Source: Salvelinus alpinus
Taxonomy: Eukaryota > Chordata > Actinopteri > Salmoniformes > Salmonidae
NCBI RefSeq assembly: GCF_045679555.1
Contig: NC_092090.1
Coordinates: forward strand, 25,630,038 to 25,694,037
Reading direction: 5' to 3'
Length of the DNA: 64,000 nucleotides
Positions 36,831 to 52,400 of the stretch are shown in pieces. The translations under genes were made by a program, and so were the position numbers. Position 1 is the stretch's first letter. The number at the start of each line of letters is the position of its first letter. The notes beneath the pieces were generated by a model. That model was given only the letters and a program-made list of their open reading frames with translations, had not been told where the DNA came from and searched no databases.

Positions 36831-37146
36831 GTGAGCTGTCTCTTTCTCTCCCATCTCTGTATTCCATCTCTTTCCTGACCTCTGCCTCATCTCCCACCTC
36901 TCACCTTCTCAAGGCTCCTGGCCTCTCTTTTCTTCTCTATCTTTGAACATCTCTCTCTTTTTTCTCTCACCTCTTGTCTTTTCCCCTCCTTCCTTTCCCC
37001 GCTCTTTTAATGTTCCTTCCCAGTGGGCACACCACATCATTTCAATATGGACAATGTTGACAAGACGTTGATGAATGAGATTGCAACCTATATTCACCCA
37101 CTCAAAAAGACAGCCAAAAGTTTGTTGAATTACCAATGTGTTATCA

Positions 37147-38452
37147 GTGACCACGTTTAAAGGCGCACAGTATTCCGGATAGTAGCTCATATCCCGCTTA
37201 AGGTCTTATTCGGTATAAGCTGTTTACATGCACCTTTGATATTTTGTCAGTATTATGGATGGCCATTAGCTGCTGCCAAGGCAGAAACTACTCTTCCTGG
37301 GGTCCAGCAAAAATTAAGTCCGTAATATAGATGATATATCCCGCTCATGAGTATCCCTGTATCCATGAATTAACGGAATACTTCTAATTTAAGTTAATTT
37401 GGGTTAAATGGAATAGTAACTGAACTATGGACACTGACTGTAGGCCTATAACCTCTCACATGTAGTGTAATATAATATTAACTCTTGCAGAATTATGGAT
37501 TTCTCGTAGTGAAATTATACAACAAATGTTAATTTTGTCTCGGGAACAGAAGTTAAGAAATATAATTGATTTATTTCAGCATCTCTTGAGAAAATGCAAA
37601 TGCTTGCACTGTTATGCAAGCAGACAGTATTTCAACCACATAAAATATGCACCCAAGACGAACTAAAGTCTTATCCGAAATGTGTTTCGTCGTTTTCTCA
37701 GCTTTTAATTTCCTTAAAACAGGTCAAACTGATGACATGTGGACAGACAACTTTACCGGTGTTAACTAGATTACTAATGCATTCATTTTATCCATGGAAG
37801 ACATTATTCTGGTGAGCACTACTTTATTTAGTCTTCTGGGGAAACAAGTATTTATTTGTATTTTTTATATAACCTTTATTTAATTAGGCAGAAGATGTAA
37901 CTAGGCAGAAGATGTAACTAGGCAGAAGATGTAACTAGGCAGAAGTTATGACAGAAGAGAAGCTGCATGTATCAATCTTCAATTGACAAACAAATGGCAA
38001 ATGCTCGAAATTATAATATGGCCTCCCAAATGTCGGAAATTATAAGCAGAAATGTAATTTCAATTGTAGTAAATTAATTATAGTAGGCTAAATTATTATG
38101 GAATTACTTTTGTGGATCGAACTGAGCAGGTAACCTACTTTTTGAAGTGTTTAGTTTGACAATCAGATGAAAACATCATCACACAACACTCATGATATGT
38201 GAAACTGAGCCTGACAGCACAGACCACAGAAACAACAGTAAATGGGATAGGATGTTTACATGCCACAGTATCCCGTCTTAGATCAGCCTGTCCCAGGCAT
38301 CTTATCCAGGTTTCTTACAACCGGGATTCAAGCTTTTTCAGGTTATTGTAAACTGGATGTGATGTTTATTTGCGTCAACTCAAACACAGAATACTTGAGT
38401 ATCCTGAATAATAATGGGATATTGATGTGCATGTAAATGTGGTCAGTATGCG
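37147..38452. mobile_element. Possible DNA transposon with TGACCACGTTTA ends
   Basis: The left end TGACCACGTTTAAAGGCGCA and the right end (reverse complement TGACCACATTTACATGCACA) are inverted copies over about 19 bp. Further inside, ATATCCCGCTTAAGG and the right-hand CAGTATCCCGTCTTAG look related. I see no transposase. Target duplication is unclear, so boundaries are tentative. Confidence 0.5.
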
Positions 38453-38902
38453 TTCAACCATCTAAAAGCAAAACCAAATTCCAATGGAAAAACTATGTCT
38501 GGTTTTGGTTTAGTTGTCACCTAAATGTGTATCAATGCACTTTAAGCCATTTAAAAGCACAACAAAGTTGAAATGGTAACACAATGACAGTGATTTTGCT
38601 GATTAATACAACAACTTAATGTGTTATCACAGTGCTTCATGTAATAGCACAACCAAATGACCTGGATTACTGTAAAGGATTACATTAAAAGTATATACAT
38701 GATGCAAGTGATCAATGCTGTTGGAGATTCCAGGCAGATTATTATAGAAATTGTGAAGATCTCCACAGACCTGCGATCTTCAACACGTCTGCTTTATATG
38801 ATTACATAAGAAGACATTTATAGTTACAGTGTCACCATTTGAAGGAGATGTATCTTCTGCTTGGAAAGTTTCCTCTGTGCCACTGAGTCTGGCTTTAATT
38901 CC

Positions 38903-39152
38903 AATTTTGCTTGATTTCAAATTTAATCTACAAGTTAATAATGAATATGTTTGATTCAATGGCTCCATCTCAACCAATAATCAAAGTTATAGAATAGGAC
39001 AAAATATAATCAAATCAAACTTTAAATGCACTTTAAATAAAGTTGTATTTGATTTTGTCCTATTCTATAACTTAGATTTCTGGTTGAGATGGAGCCATTG
39101 AATCCAACATATTCATTATTAACTTGTAGATTAAATTTGAAATCAAGCTAAA
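38903..39152. repeat. Near-perfect long hairpin (~108-bp arms) in slc6a2 intron 2
   Basis: The left arm (about 38903-39015) and right arm (about 39045-39152) are reverse complements with only a few mismatches. For example GATTCAATGGCTCCATCTCA on the left corresponds to TGAGATGGAGCCATTGAATC on the right, and AGTTATAGAATAGGACAAAA to TTTTGTCCTATTCTATAACT. The loop is only about 30 bp. It has no coding potential. It could be a foldback MITE or a hairpin RNA source. Confidence 0.9.
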
Positions 39153-39728
39153 CTTGAAACCCTAGGCCTATTTATTGTCTATTTTCAAGTTGAATTGAAA
39201 CAATAGCTGTTGATGCAAAGGCTATATAGGCCTAAATAGTATCATTAGTGCTATATGTTAAACCTCTGTTAAACCTACCCTTTGGAAATGACTTTAATAG
39301 CAACAGTGAATCTATTTCGTTTTTAAGTGGAGATCTCTCATTCTCAGATAGCACAATGGTGTCAGTGATACATTTCAAAGCAAAGCACGGCTGTGCTTTT
39401 TTAAAACCCTGGATGGGAGACCAAAGGGATAGCCGTAGATAGATACATTCTCCAGTAAGAGGTGCTGCCCAGCCTATTATTTTTTTATGCTAGTGGATAT
39501 AACTCACATACAAATTCAACATATTTTATTCAAGCTTTGTCTATGCTGAAAATTGGTAACCATAATGACATAATCCTTTGGTTGAAATTTCACACTCAAA
39601 ACAACAGTTTTAGCAAATCCATTGTATTTTACACACAGAGTCCACGTCACAATACGTTGACAAATTACATTGAAACAACGTTGATTCAACCAGTTTGTAC
39701 CCACCGGGTTTCCCCTATAATCTCCTTC

Positions 39729-40105
39729 GTTCATCTCTCCTTTCTCCTATATACAGTACCTCTCTTTTTCATTTCCCCGTCTTCATCTCTCCTTTCTCCT
39801 ATATACAGTATCTCTCTTTTTCATTTTCCCCGTCTTCATCTCTCCTTTCTCCTATATACAGTACCTCTCTTTTTCATTTCCCCGTCTTCATCTCTCCTTT
39901 CTCCTATATACAGTACCTCTCTTTTTCATTTCCCCGTCTTCATCTCTCCTTTCTCCTATATACAGTACCTCTCTTTTTCATTTCCCCGTCTTCATCTCTC
40001 CTTTCTCCTATATACAGTACCTCTCTTTTTCATTTCCCCGTCTTCATCTCTCCTTTCTCCTATATACAGTACCTCTCTTTTTCATTTCCCCGTCTTCATC
40101 TCTCC
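39729..40105. repeat. Minisatellite, 52-bp unit (~7 copies), acceptor-like
   Basis: The unit contains CTCTCCTTTCTCCTATATAC AG then TACCTCTCTTTTTCATTTCCCCGTCTT in tandem (longer strings omitted). Each unit has a pyrimidine tract followed by AG and so resembles a weak 3' splice site. Very homogeneous, with single-base variants (ACC/ATC, TTTCC/TTTTCC). Confidence 0.93.
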
Positions 40106-40424
40106 CTGTCCACTTTTCCAAAAGCCTTGATCAGAGGAGAGAGGAAGGAGAGATGTGGTCTTTTAGAAGTATACAGTAAATCTCAACACACTGTACAACA
40201 ATAAACATACAGTAGATATAGTGTAGAAACAGAGATATGCATTGTAATGAAGATGGACACATAAAGGCTGTTTGTTGATTAGTTTAACTACTGACAGCCT
40301 TATCACCATGGCATACTGTTACCACACACACCATGACATCTGAACTGTTGAACCTGAAAGCTTCACCAGAAGTTTACAGGCAGTGTTGTGATTTACAGTA
40401 TGTTACACATTAAGTCTATTGTAT
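40106..40424. other. slc6a2 intron 2, unique spacer
   Basis: No repeat or coding signal seen. Confidence 0.4.
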
Positions 40425-40715
40425 ATTGTTGTTTGGCCGGCAGGGATGTCCTTGTCCCATTGTGCTCTAGCGACTCCTGTGGCGGGCCGGGCGCATGCAC
40501 GCTGACACAGTCGCCAGGTGTACGGTGTTTCCTCTGACACATTGGTGTGGCTGGCTTCCGGGTTAAGCGGGCATTGTGTAAAAAGCAGTACGGCTTGGTT
40601 GTGTTGTGTTTCGGTGGATGCATGGCTCTGAGTCAATACTGGAGTTGCAGCGACAAGACTGTAACTACCAATTGGATACCACGAAATTGGGGAGAAAAAG
40701 GGGTAAAAGACAATG
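40425..40715 (+). mobile_element. 5'-truncated tRNA-derived SINE
   Basis: Shares the body of the SINE at 23816-24230 (GGCCGGCAGGGATGTCCTTG, then CTTCCGGGTTAAGCGGGC) and continues into CCAATTGGATACCACGAAAT and TTGGGGAGAAAAAGGGGTAA. The tRNA head is missing. Confidence 0.85.
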
Positions 40716-41131
40716 TTAAAGTGACATTGTTAAGTTCATCTGCTGCTTGTTCTGATGGTAGAGTTATAGCACATCACATTCTGCTCAAATAATACATTGA
40801 ATCAGGTGAAATAAGTGGTTGAATGCTCAAATTTCCTCAAGTTCTTTTTTAAACATAATACTAGCTGGTATTCCACTGCCCTGCTTGTTTTTCAGTAGTC
40901 TCTGCTGTCCAAGGCCTTGTGGATACATGCTGCATAGTTTGGTTTGATATTTGTGTTCCCTGACACATACACATTTATGATTGGCATTACACAGGAGTAA
41001 CAGCTTTCCACCCTCTGTAACCCTATGTAACCTACACTATGTAACCATCTCTCTCTCTCTCTCTGCTCTCTCTCTCGCTCTCTGTTTCTCTCTCTGTTTC
41101 TCTCGTTCATATCCCTCCCTCCCTCCCACAG

Positions 41132-41369
41132 GTGTGGGCTACACTGTGATCATCATAGCGTTGTATGTGGGTTTCTACTACAACGTCATCATAGCCTGGT
41201 CCCTGTACTACCTGTTCTCCTCTATGACCAGTGAGCTGCCCTGGCTCCATTGTGGCAACGCCTGGAACAGTCCGAACTGCACAGACCCCAAGCTTCTAAA
41301 CAGATCCTTCCTGGGCAACGGGACGTCTTATGCCAAGTACAAGATGACGCCGGCTGCAGAGTTCTATGA
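41132..41369 (+). CDS. slc6a2: Noradrenaline transporter NET, coding exon 3
   Basis: A 238-bp exon, entering in phase 1 and leaving in phase 2. It encodes TM3 ([22 protein letters not shown]) and most of extracellular loop 2. The loop has the conserved disulfide cysteines (L-H-C and N-C-T) and three N-glycosylation sequons (N-C-T, N-R-S, N-G-T), at positions corresponding to the three in human NET ([12 protein letters not shown]...N-H-T). DAT differs here, so this identifies slc6a2. The exon ends T-P-A-A-E-F-Y-E at donor TATGA then GTGAGT. Read-through would hit TGA at once. With exons 1-2 it gives 222 codons of about 620; the remainder lies to the right of the window. Confidence 0.94.
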
Positions 41370-43067
41370 GTGAGTACAGTGGGTTCTGTCCTGTTCTATG
41401 AGTGAGTACAGTGGGTTCTGTCCTGTTCTATGAGTGAGTACAGTGCGTTCTGTCCTGTTCTATGAGTGAGTACAGTGGGTTCTGTCCTGTTCCTGTTCTA
41501 TGAGTGAGTCCAGTGGGTTCTGTCCTGTCCCTGTTCTATGAGTGAGTATAGTGGGTTCTGTCCCTGTTCTATGAGTGAGTACAGTGGGTTCTGTCCCTGT
41601 TTAATGAGTGAGTACAGTGGGTTCTGTCCTGTCCCTGTTCTATGAGTGAGTACAGTGGATTATGTCCCTGTTCTATGAGTGAATACAGTGGGTTCTGTCC
41701 CTGTTCAATGAGTACAGTGGGTTCTGTCCCTGTTCTATGAGTGAGTACAGTGGGTTCTGTCCCTGTTCTATGAGTGATTACAGTGGGTTCTGTCCCTGTT
41801 CTATGAGTGAATACAGTGGGTCCTGTCCTGTTCCTGTTCAATGAGTGAGTACAGTGGGTTCTGTCCTGTTCCTGTTCTATGAGTGAGTACAGTGGGTTCT
41901 GTCCTGTTCCTGTTCAATGAGTGAGTACAGTGGGCTCTGTCCTGTTCCTGTTCTATGAGTGAGTACAGGGGGTTCTGTCCCTGTTCTATGAGTGAATACA
42001 GTGGGTTCTGTCCCTGTTCTATGAGTACAGTGGGTTCTGTCCCTGTTTAATGAGTGAGTACAGTGGGTTCTGTCCTGTTCCTGTTCTATGAGTGAGTACA
42101 GGGGGTTCTGTCCTGTTCTATGAGTGAATACAGTGGGTTCTGTCCTGTTCCTGTTCTATGAGTGAATACAGGGGGTTCTGTCCCTGTTCTATGAGTGAAT
42201 ACAGTGGGTTCTGTCCCTGTTCTATGAGTACAGTGGGTTCTGTCCCTGTTCTATGAGTGAGTACAGTGGGTTCTGTCTCTGTTCTATGAGTGAGTACAGT
42301 GGGTTCTGTCCCTGTTCTATGAGTGATTACAGTGGGTTCTGTCCCTGTTCTATGAGTGAATACAGTGGGTTCTGTCCCTGTTCTATGAGTACAGTGGGTT
42401 CTGTCCCTGTTCTATGAGTGAGTACAGTGGGTTCTGTCTCTGTTCTATGAGTGAGTACCATGGGTCCTGTCCCTGTTCTATGAGTGAGTACAGTGGGTTC
42501 TGTCCTGTTCCTGTTCTATGAGTGAGTACAGTGGGTTCTGTCCTGTTCTATGAGTGAGTACAGTGGGTCCTGTCCCTGTTCTATGAGTACAGTGGGTTCT
42601 GTCCCTGTTCTATGAGTGATTACAGTGGGTTCTGTCCCTGTTCTATGAGTGAGTACCATGGGTCCTGTCCCTGTTCTATGAGTGAGTACAGTGGGTCCTG
42701 TCCCTGTTCTATGAGTGAGTACAGTGGGTCCTGTCCCTGTTCTATGAGTGAGTACAGTGGGCCCTGTCCTGTTCCTGTTCTATGAGTGAGTACAGTGGGT
42801 TCTGTTCTGTTCCTGTTCTATGAGTGAGTACAGTGGGCCCTGTCCTGTTCCTGTTCTATGAGTGAGTACAGTGGGTTCTGTCCTGTTCCTGTTCTATGAG
42901 TGAGTACAGTGGGTTCTGTCCTGTTCCTGTTCTATGAGTGAGTACAGTGGGTCCTGTCCTGTCCTGTTCTATGAGTGAGTACAGTGGGTTCTGTTCCTGT
43001 TCTATGAGTGAGTACAGTGGGTCCTGTCCCTGTTCTATGAGTGAGTACAGTGGGTCCTGTCCTGTTC
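41361..43067. repeat. Minisatellite derived from the slc6a2 exon 3 splice donor
   Basis: The unit is 32-38 bp: GTTCTATGAGTGAGTACAGT then GGGTTCTGTCC and a CTGTTC spacer of varying length. The first unit is the real junction, with GTTCTATGA being the last nine bases of exon 3 and GTGAGTACAG the start of intron 3. About 48 units follow. By hand count about 34, including the authentic one, keep an intact GTGAGT; others read GTGAATA, GTGATTA or lack the motif. Confidence 0.95.
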
Positions 43068-46955
<3,888 letters not shown>

Positions 46956-47839
46956 CAAATATCCAACCAAATACTCCCCCAACCAAATACTCCCCCCAAC
47001 CAAATTCTCCCCCAACCAAATTCTCTCCTCAACCAAATTCTCCCCCATCCAAATACTGCCCCATCCAAATACTCCCCCAACCAAATACTCCTCTCAACCA
47101 AATACTCCCCCCAACCAAATACTCCTCCCAACCAAATACTCCTCTCAACCAAATACTCCCCCCAACCAAATACTGCCCCAACCAAATACTCCTCTCAACC
47201 AAATACTCTTCCCCAACCAAATACTACCCCCAACCAAATACTCCCCCCAACCAAATACTCCCCCCAACCAAATACTCCTCCCCAACCAAATACTCCTCCC
47301 CAAACAAATACTCCTCTCCAACTAAATACTCCTCTCAACCAAATACTCCTCCCAACCAAATACTCCTCCCAACCAAATACACCTCCCAACCAAATACTCC
47401 TCCCAACCAAATACTCCTCCCCAACCAAATACTCCTCTCCAACCAAATACTCCTCCCAACCAAATACTCCTCCCCAACCAAATACTCCTCCCAACCAAAT
47501 ACTCCTCCCCAACCAAATACTCCTCCCCAACCAAATACTCCTCCCAACCAAATACTCCTCCCCAACCAAATACTCCTCCCCAACCAAATACTCCTCCCCA
47601 ACCAAATACTCCTCCCCAACCAAATACTACTCCCCAACCAAATACTCCTCCACAACCAAATACTCCTCTCCAACCAAATACTCCTCTCCAACCAAATACT
47701 CCTCCCCAACCAAATACGCCTCCCCAACCAAATACTCCTCTCCAACCAAATACTCCTCTCAACCAAATACTCCGCTCCAACCAAATACTCCTCTCAGCCA
47801 AATACTCCTCCCAACCAAATACTCCTCCCAACCAAATAC
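46956..47839. repeat. Minisatellite, 17-19-bp unit CAACCAAATACTCCTCC
   Basis: About 48 copies with C-tract length variants (CCCCAA, CCCAA, TCTCAA). Length variation shifts frames, but every frame lacks stops for long stretches on both strands. The right edge at 47839 is fused directly to a LINE reverse transcriptase. Confidence 0.95.
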
Positions 47840-48778
47840 TTTAGTTTTACTTGCATGTAAGAGCAGTTGGAGGCCACGGAAGGAGAGTTGTATGGCATTG
47901 AAGCTCATCTGGAGGTTAGTTAACACCGTGTCCAAAGAAGGGCCAGATCTATACAGAATGGTGTCGTCTGCGTAGAGGTGGATCAAAGAATCACCCGCAG
48001 CAAGAGCGACATCATTGATATATACAGAGAAGAGAGTCGGCCCGAGAACTGAACCCTGTGGCACCTCCATAGAGACTGCCAGAGGTCCGGACAACAGGCC
48101 CTCCGATTTGACACACTGAACTCTATCGGAGAAGTAGTTGGTGAACCAGGCGAGGCAATCATTTGAGAAACCAAGGCTGTTGAGTCTGCTAGTAAGAATG
48201 TTGTGATTGACAGAGTCGAAAGCCTTAGCCAGGTCGATGAATACGGCTGCACAGTAATGTCTCTTATCGATGGCGGTTATGATATCGTTTAGGACCTTGA
48301 GCGTGGCTGAGGTGCACCCATGACCAGCTCTGAAACAAGATTGTATAGCGGAGAAGGTACGGTGAGATTCGAAGTGGTCGGTAATCTGTTTGTTAACTTG
48401 GCTTTCAAAGACCTTAGAAAGGCAGGGTAGAATAGATATAGGTCTGTAGCAGTTTGGGTCTAGAGTGTCTCCCCCTTTGAAAAGGGGGATGACTGCGGCA
48501 GCTTTCCAATCTATGGGAATCTCAGACGATACGAAAGAGAGGTTGAACAGGCTAGTAATAGGATTTGCAACAATTTCGGCAGATAATTTTAGAAAGAGAG
48601 GGTCCAGATTGTCTAGCCCGGCTGATTTGTAGGGGTCCAGATTTTTCAGCTCTTTCAGAACGTCAGCTATCTGGATTTGGGTGAAGGAGAAGTGGGGGAG
48701 GTTTAGGCGAGTTGCTGTGGGGATCGCAGGGCTGTTGACCGGGGTAGGGGTAGCCAGGTGGAAAGCATGGCCAGCCAT
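47840..48778 (-). pseudogene. LINE reverse transcriptase fragment fused to minisatellite
   Basis: On the minus strand an open frame of 313 codons encodes a non-LTR reverse transcriptase core: G-L-D-N-L near residue 55, Y-R-P-I-S near 111, V-F-I-D-L-A-K-A-F-D with the first catalytic Asp at 182, V-P-Q-G-S-V-L-G-P at 239-247 and an intact Y-A-D-D at 269-272. After S-K-T-K at 313 the frame passes straight into the minisatellite (V-F-G-W-E-E-Y-L-V). The endonuclease and 3' parts are missing. It belongs to a different family from the Rex1-type LINE at 6645-8608, probably L2/CR1-like. Confidence 0.85.
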
Positions 48779-49479
48779 AGAAAAATGCTTATTAGTGGCT
48801 TTGTGTCAGACCCTGTACCCTAATTATAAAGGCCAAAGATAACAGACACCAGGCACACTTCTGAGCCTGTATCCATGAAGTGTCTCAGAAAAGGCCCAAG
48901 GAATCCTGTTAAAATCAGTGTTAAGACAAAAAAAAACTCCCAGCTCAAAGCAGGTTTTAGGATGATGTTAAGAAACTCTGAACCAGGAGTATAATCAATT
49001 CACAAAAGTTTATCTCAGCTGGCAATTACGACAGTTTGAGATACTGCAAAAGAAAGACAATGATTACGTTCATTGAGATTGTTGCAAATTACTAATCACG
49101 ATGAGGGATCGCCATCTGTGAACTCAAACAAGCTTCAGACAACCGCTTTGAATGTGACTGTAGCCTATCAAATGTTGCAATGGTAAAACGTTTGATATAA
49201 TTTTTGCATGTGCGTGTGAATCCTCTCAAAAATCTATTCCTACATCTGTGGTAGGTTATCAATCACACAGTTACATGGAGTTAAGTTGGGCGTGATTTCT
49301 AGAATGTAATATAATGTGGACGAGGGGAGCCTGTAGACCACTGGATGGGAAAGAGTGATTGAGTAAGAGCAGAGGCTGAAGGACCTGGGCAGACCTGGGT
49401 CAGTAATTATGAACACATGGGGCTCTAAAAAGCGGTGAGGTAAGAGGATGGCCAAAAGCCTAGCTTCCTCAGGAGACTG
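48779..49479. other. slc6a2 intron 3, no feature seen
   Basis: Unique-looking spacer with no splice-bounded conserved segment. Confidence 0.45.
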
Positions 49480-52400
49480 CTGCTTTAGACATGTGTCTCC
49501 CCCTCTGACTCTAGTTGGCTCCCTGCTTTAGACATGTTTCTCTCCCTCTGATTCTAGTTGGCTCCCTGCTTTAGACATGTTTCTCTCCCTCTGACTCTAG
49601 TTGTCTCCCTGCTTTAGACATGTTTCTCTCCCTCTGACTCTAGTTGTCTCCCTGCTTTAGACATGTTTCTCTCCCTCTGACTCTAGTTGTCTCCCTGCTT
49701 TAGACATGTTTCTCTCCCTCTGACTCTAGTTGTCTCCCTGCTTTAGACATGTTTCTCTCCCTCTGATTCTAGTTGTCTCCCTGCTTTAGACATGTTTCTC
49801 TCTCTCTGACTCTAGTTGTCTCCCTGCTTTAGACATGTTTCTCTCCCTCTGACTCTAGTTGTCTCCCTGCTTTAGACATGTTTCTCTCCCTCTGACTCTA
49901 GTTGTCTCCCTGCTTTAGACATGTTTCTCTCCCTCTGACTCTAGTTGTCTCCCTGCTTTAGACATGTTTCTCTCCCTCTGATTCTAGTTGTCTCCCTGCT
50001 TTAGACATGTTTCTCTCCCTCTGACTATAGTTGGCTCCCTGCTTTAGACATGTTTCTCTCTCTCTGACTCTAGTTGTCTCCCTGCTTTAGACATGTTTCT
50101 CTCCCTCTGACTCTAGTTGTCTCCCTGCTTTAGACATGTTTCTCTCCCTCTGACTCTAGTTGTCTCCCTGCTTTAGACATGTTTCTCTCCCTCTGACTCT
50201 AGTTGTCTCCCTGCTTTAGACATGTTTCTCTCCCTCTGACTCTAGTTGTCTCCCTGCTTTAGACATGTTTCTCTCCCTCTGATTCTAGTTGTCTCCCTGC
50301 TTTAGACATGTTTCTCTCCCTCTGATTCTAGTTGGCTCCCTGCTTTAGACATGTTTCTCTCCCTCTGACTCTAGTTGGCTCCCTGCTTTAGACATGTTTC
50401 TCTCCCTCTGATTCTAGTTGGCTCCCTGCTTTAGACATGTTTCTCTCCCTCTGACTCTAGTTGTCTCCCTGCTTTAGACATGTTTCTCTCCCTCTGACTC
50501 TAGTTGTCTCCCTGCTTTAGACATGTTTCTCTCCCTCTGACTCTAGTTGGCTCCCTGCTTTAGACATGTTTCTCTCTCTCTGACTCTAGTTGTCTCCCTG
50601 CTTTAGACATGTTTCTCTCCCTCTGACTCTAGTTGTCTCCCTGCTTTAGACATGTTTCTCCCCCTCGGACTCTAGTTGTCTCCCTGCTTTAGACATGTTT
50701 CTCACCCTCTGACTCTAGTTGTCTCCCTGCTTTAGACATGTTTCTCTCCCTCTGACTCTAGTTGTCTCCCTGCTTTAGACATGTTTCTCTCCCTCTGACT
50801 CTAGGTGGCTCCCTGCTTTAGACATGTTTCTCCCCCTCTGACTCTAGTTGTCTCCCTGCTTTAGACATGTTTCTCCCCCTCTGACTCTAGTTGTCTCCCT
50901 GCTTTAGACATGTTTCTCTCCCTCTGATTCTAGTTGTCTCCCTGCTTTAGACATGTTTCTCTCCCTCTGACTCTAGTTGTCTCCCTGCTTTAGACATGTT
51001 TCTCTCCCTCTGATTCTAGTTGGCTCCCTGCTTTAGACATGTTTCTCCCCCTCTGACTCTAGTTGGCTCCCTGCTTTAGACATGTTTCTCTCCCTCTGAT
51101 TCTAGTTGTCTCCCTGCTTTAGACATGTTTCTCTCCCTCTGACTCTAGTTGGCTCCCTGCTTTAGACATGTTTCTCTCCCTCTGATTCTAGTTGTCTCCC
51201 TGCTTTAGACATGTTTCTCTCCCTCGGACTCTAGTTGTCTCCCTGCTTTAGACATGTTTCTCTCCCTCTGACTCTAGTTGTCTCCCTGCTTTAGACATGT
51301 TTCTCTCCCTCTGATTCTAGTTGTCTCCCTGCTTTAGACATGTTTCTCTCCCTCTGACTCTAGTTGTCTCCCTGCTTTAGACATGTTTCTCTCCCTCTGA
51401 CTCTAGTTGTCTCCCTGCTTTAGACATGTTTCTCTCCCTCTGATTCTAGTTGTCTCCCTGCTTTAGACATGTTTCTCTCCCTCTGATTCTAGTTGTCTCC
51501 CTGCTTTAGACATGTTTCTCTCCCTCTGACTCTAGTTGTCTCCCTGCTTTAGACATGTTTCTCTCCCTCTGACTCTAGTTGTCTCCCTGCTTTAGACATG
51601 TTTCTCTCCCTCTGACTCTAGTTGTCTCCCTGCTTTAGACATGTTTCTCTCCCTCTGACTCTAGTTGTCTCCCTGCTTTAGACATGTTTCTCTCCCTCTG
51701 ACTCTAGTTGGCTCCCTGCTTTAGACATGTTTCTCTCCCTCTGACTCTAGTTGTTTCCCTGCTTTAGACATGTTTCTCTCCCTCTGATTCTAGTTGTCTC
51801 CCTGCTTTAGACATGTTTCTCTCCCTCTGACTCTAGTTGGCTCCCTGCTTTAGACATGTTTCTCTCCCTCTGACTCTAGTTGTCTCCCTGCTTTAGACAT
51901 GTTTCTCTCCCTCTGACTCTAGTTGGCTCCCTGCTTTAGACGTGATTCTCTCCCTCTGACTCTAGTTGGCTCCCTGCTTTAGACATGTTTCTCTCCCTCT
52001 GACTCTAGTTGGCTCCCTGCTTTAGACATGTTTCTCTCCCTCTGACTCTAGTTGTCTCCCTGCTTTAGACATGTTTCTCTCCCTCTGACTCTAGTTGGCT
52101 CCCTGCTTTAGACATGTTTCTCTCCCTCTGATTCTAGTTGTCTCCCTGCTTTAGACATGTTTCTCTCCCTCTGACTCTAGTTGTCTCCCTGCTTTAGACA
52201 TGTTTCTCTCCCTCTGACTCTAGTTGGCTCCCTGCTTTAGACATGTTTCTCTCCCTCTGACTCTAGTTGGCTCCCTGCTTTAGACATGTTTCTCTCCCTC
52301 TGACTCTAGTTGGCTCCCTGCTTTAGACATGTTTCTCTCCCTCTGACTCTAGTTGGCTCCCTGCTTTAGACATGTTTCTCTCCCTCTGACTCTAGTTGTC

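Larger units (their letters stand above)
36831..41131 (+). other. slc6a2: slc6a2 intron 2
   Basis: A 4.3-kb intron carrying a candidate transposon (37147-38452), a hairpin (38903-39152), a 52-bp minisatellite (39729-40105) and a SINE (40425-40715). It ends in a long CT-rich tract and CCCACAG at 41125-41131. At 37885-37945 a 19-bp unit (AACTAGGCAGAAGATGT type) is repeated about four times next to a SINE/LINE tail (AACCTTTATTTAATTAGGC). Confidence 0.85.

Noticed and set aside
34901..41369. Identification as the dopamine transporter slc6a3
   Set aside because: Exon 2 has [10 protein letters not shown] and exon 3 has [13 protein letters not shown] with three sequons, both as in NET rather than DAT.
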